Origin: Myxococcales bacterium
Lineage (GTDB): Bacteria; Myxococcota_A; UBA9160; SMWR01
Length of the DNA stretch: 43,170 nt
Assembly: GCA_022561775.1 (NCBI GenBank)
Contig: JADFQO010000024.1
Coordinates: 1 to 43,170, forward strand
Direction of reading: 5' to 3'
The position numbers and the translations under genes are program-made. The notes below the pieces were generated by a model. The model saw nothing but the letters and a program-made list of their open reading frames with translations, was not told where the DNA came from and made no database searches. Every line of letters starts with the position of its first letter. The first letter of the stretch is position 1. This document shows, piece by piece, positions 41,675 to 43,170 of the stretch.

Positions 41675-42562
41675 GTGTCTGGATTCGATGCTTCCCAGCT
41701 CGTCGAGGATGTGGAGCTGGTTCGCGCGCGCGTCGCCGAACAGCTCGCCGAAGTCGACCTCGTCGTGGCGGTGATGAGCGGCAAGGGCGGTGTCGGCAAG
41801 AGCGCCGTGGCCGTCAACCTCGCCTATGGCCTCGCGCAGCTCGGCCGTCGCGTAGGTTTGCTGGACGCGGATCTGAACGGTCCGTCGGTATCGAAGATGC
41901 TCGGCCTGCGTGGCCATCCGGTGCGGGTCACCGGCGACGGCCTGCTCCGGGCCGCGACCGGCCCGCAGGGGCTTCTCGTTCAAAGTATGGATTTCTTTCT
42001 CCAGGGCGATCAGGCTCTGGACTGGGACGGCCCCGAGGGCGAAGCGGCGAGCGTTCGAAGTGCGCTCGAGCAGGCCGCGCTGGGGGACCTGCTCGGTCGC
42101 ACGGATTGGGGCCGGCTCGATTTTCTGGTGGTCGACCTTGCGCCCGGCGCGGATCGACTGCCCGCGCTCGGTCAATGGCTTCCGCGCATCGCTGCCGCGC
42201 TCGCGGTCGCGATTCCGACCCAGGTGGCCCTGCTCTCGGTCGAGCGCTCCCTGCGCCGTGCTCGCGAAGCCGGTTTCCCACTGATTGGGCTGGTGGAAAA
42301 CCTCGGCACGTCGATTTGTGCGAAATGCGGGGCGGAAGGGCCGCTCTTTCGCGAGACTGTCGACGCCGGGGTCGTGGAGGGTCTCGGCGTGGAGGTGCTG
42401 GCGCGGATTCCATTCGACGCGGGTCTCGCGGCGGCCGCCGACCGAGGCCGCCCGTTTCTCGAAGCGGAGGGGATGGAGTCCGTCGCAGGCCGTGCCCTGG
42501 CGCAGCTCGCCGCTCGGGTCGACGCCTACCAACTGCCGGGACCGGAGGGCGAGTCGTGGTGA
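41675..42562 (+). CDS. Mrp/NBP35-family Fe-S cluster carrier ATPase
   Basis: P-loop ATPase of 295 residues that carries iron-sulfur clusters to apoproteins. LVVAVMSGKGGVGKSAVAVN (KGGVGKS, residues ~27-46), VGLLDADLNGPSVSKMLGLR, and FLVVDLAPGADRLPAL are the nucleotide motifs. The C-terminal ENLGTSICAKCGAEGPLF carries the CxxC that binds the bridging cluster. I use GTG 41675 (MSGFDASQL), with GGAGG 12 nt upstream; GTG 41609 or the upstream frame are less likely. There is no N-terminal DUF59 domain. The stop overlaps the CcmH-like gene by GTGA, hinting at a shared redox or cytochrome role. Confidence 0.9.
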   Translation: MSGFDASQLVEDVELVRARVAEQLAEVDLVVAVMSGKGGVGKSAVAVNLAYGLAQLGRRVGLLDADLNGPSVSKMLGLRGHPVRVTGDGLLRAATGPQGLLVQSMDFFLQGDQALDWDGPEGEAASVRSALEQAALGDLLGRTDWGRLDFLVVDLAPGADRLPALGQWLPRIAAALAVAIPTQVALLSVERSLRRAREAGFPLIGLVENLGTSICAKCGAEGPLFRETVDAGVVEGLGVEVLARIPFDAGLAAAADRGRPFLEAEGMESVAGRALAQLAARVDAYQLPGPEGESW

Positions 42563-43035
42563 AAGCGCGCTTGCGGATGCTCGCTCTCGCGGGGATCTCC
42601 GCCGCTCTTCTGCTCGGCGTCTCGACCGCGACCGCAGCGGGCGAGGCCACTGCTGCGCCCGAGGGCTGGGCGTACAAGCTTCCCCACGATCTGATGAGCC
42701 CTTTTTGTCCCGGGCGAACCATCGCCGATTGCAGCAGCCCCCAGGCCGAGAGCCTTCGGATGTGGTTGATCGTCCAGGAGGCTTCGGGGCGCAGTCGCGA
42801 AGATGTCGAAGCGGAGCTCTACGAACGCTATGGCGATGTGCTGCGTCCGGCTCCGCGCGCCAGAGGTTTCGGGTTGACCGCTTACGTGTTTCCGGTCGTG
42901 GTATTTCTCGCCGGCGGTGTCGTCGTCGCCGTGTTTCTGAGGCGGCAAACGCGTGCCGCAGCAACACACGAGCCGTCGTCGCAACCGTCCGATCCGGAAC
43001 TCGAGCGCATCATCGATCAGGAGCTGGCGGGCTGA
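42559..43035 (+). CDS. CcmH-like cytochrome c biogenesis protein with CX7C
   Basis: Membrane-anchored periplasmic protein of 158 residues. Signal segment [20 protein letters not shown], then [20 protein letters not shown] (residues ~37-56), then [20 protein letters not shown] and [13 protein letters not shown], as in CcmH/NrfF, and a C-terminal helix [20 protein letters not shown]. CcmH normally has LRCxxC for reducing apocytochrome; here the cysteines are [10 protein letters not shown], seven residues apart. This variant still resembles CcmH by the ExxLYxRYG segment. GTG 42559 overlaps the Mrp stop; 42556 is possible. No other ccm genes are visible. Confidence 0.78.
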   Translation: MKARLRMLALAGISAALLLGVSTATAAGEATAAPEGWAYKLPHDLMSPFCPGRTIADCSSPQAESLRMWLIVQEASGRSREDVEAELYERYGDVLRPAPRARGFGLTAYVFPVVVFLAGGVVVAVFLRRQTRAAATHEPSSQPSDPELERIIDQELAG

Positions 43036-43051
43036 CGCGCGCCGAGCATTC

Positions 43052-43170
43052 GTGAAGATCTACACCAAACGCGGAGATCAAGGCGAGACCGACCTGTTGG
43101 GTGGTGGTCGCGTTTCCAAGGACTGTGCGCGGGTCGAAGCGTATGGCGCGGTCGACGAACTCAACGCCTG
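43052..43170 (+). CDS. PduO-type cob(I)alamin adenosyltransferase, 3' end outside window
   Basis: Only the first 39 residues are visible, and they match the family start: [20 protein letters not shown] followed by [18 protein letters not shown]. The TxxGDxGxTxLxGGxRxxK and YGxxDELN motifs bind ATP and cobalamin. The enzyme makes adenosylcobalamin, the cofactor of e.g. methylmalonyl-CoA mutase. Start GTG 43052 lies 16 bp after the CcmH-like stop, so it is probably in the Mrp unit. The gene runs beyond the right edge. Confidence 0.93.
   Translation, partial: MKIYTKRGDQGETDLLGGGRVSKDCARVEAYGAVDELNA

Overview
The window reads as chromosomal DNA of a GC-rich Gram-negative bacterium of the former Deltaproteobacteria (Myxococcota, Binatota or a relative). 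The pointers are an EF-G of the spd/mitochondrial EFG1 type, a periplasmic cyclophilin, heme A synthase, an ETF pair, lipoproteins, outward M16 peptidases, and a secreted enzyme ending in a DCNxN/IPDEC calcium-binding motif plus an IPTL-like C-terminal tail. This placement is inference from gene types; no rRNA or other taxonomic marker lies in the window.

Layout. 1-2.3 kb is an accessory edge: the end of a large serine recombinase, an ImmA/IrrE-type metallopeptidase, and a damaged copy of the tRNA-Ser(CGA) 3' end, 249 bp from the intact tRNA. This suggests the border of an integrated element. 2.5-6.6 kb is translation: IF-1, a hexapeptide acyltransferase, a 350-bp structured gap, EF-G and a P-loop protein with a degenerate Walker A motif. 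A 29-bp tandem repeat and a convergent hairpin follow. 6.8-17.4 kb is mostly minus-strand housekeeping: GDH-TerB; cyclophilin-DUF3047-ArsS-TVP38; heme A synthase plus an unknown protein; citrate synthase-class IV aminotransferase-epimerase. A degenerate GGDEF-like protein lies on the plus strand among them.

17.6-29.5 kb holds an unknown protein whose tail lies in a perfect 65-bp tandem duplication, SUI1/YciH, an active/inactive M16 pair, a GH18-like anchored protein, a MutT-type NUDIX enzyme, a WYL regulator and EF-P. A divergent FAD amino-acid dehydrogenase / AruH-like transaminase pair and a secreted PQQ-type sugar dehydrogenase follow.

29.9-38.9 kb is the most interesting part. Two related modules, each pairing a short-chain dehydrogenase-like protein with a lysophospholipid-type acyltransferase, flank the ETF genes. 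Module A (minus strand) is ParA-type ATPase, acyltransferase, SDR, with every junction a 4-bp start/stop overlap. Module B (plus strand) is SDR, acyltransferase, DUF1232 membrane protein. Both SDRs lack the usual YxxxK pair, and one also lacks the Rossmann glycines. Between them lie a secreted cupredoxin-like protein and a KANL3/Tex30-like hydrolase whose nucleophile serine is glycine. This looks like an undescribed lipid or membrane-domain system.

38.9-43.2 kb holds NUDIX, a RecB-like nuclease with an Fe-S cysteine set, glyoxalase II and thioesterase on the minus strand. Divergent from them are Mrp/NBP35, a CcmH-like protein with an unusual CX7C pair, and the start of a cob(I)alamin adenosyltransferase that runs off the window.
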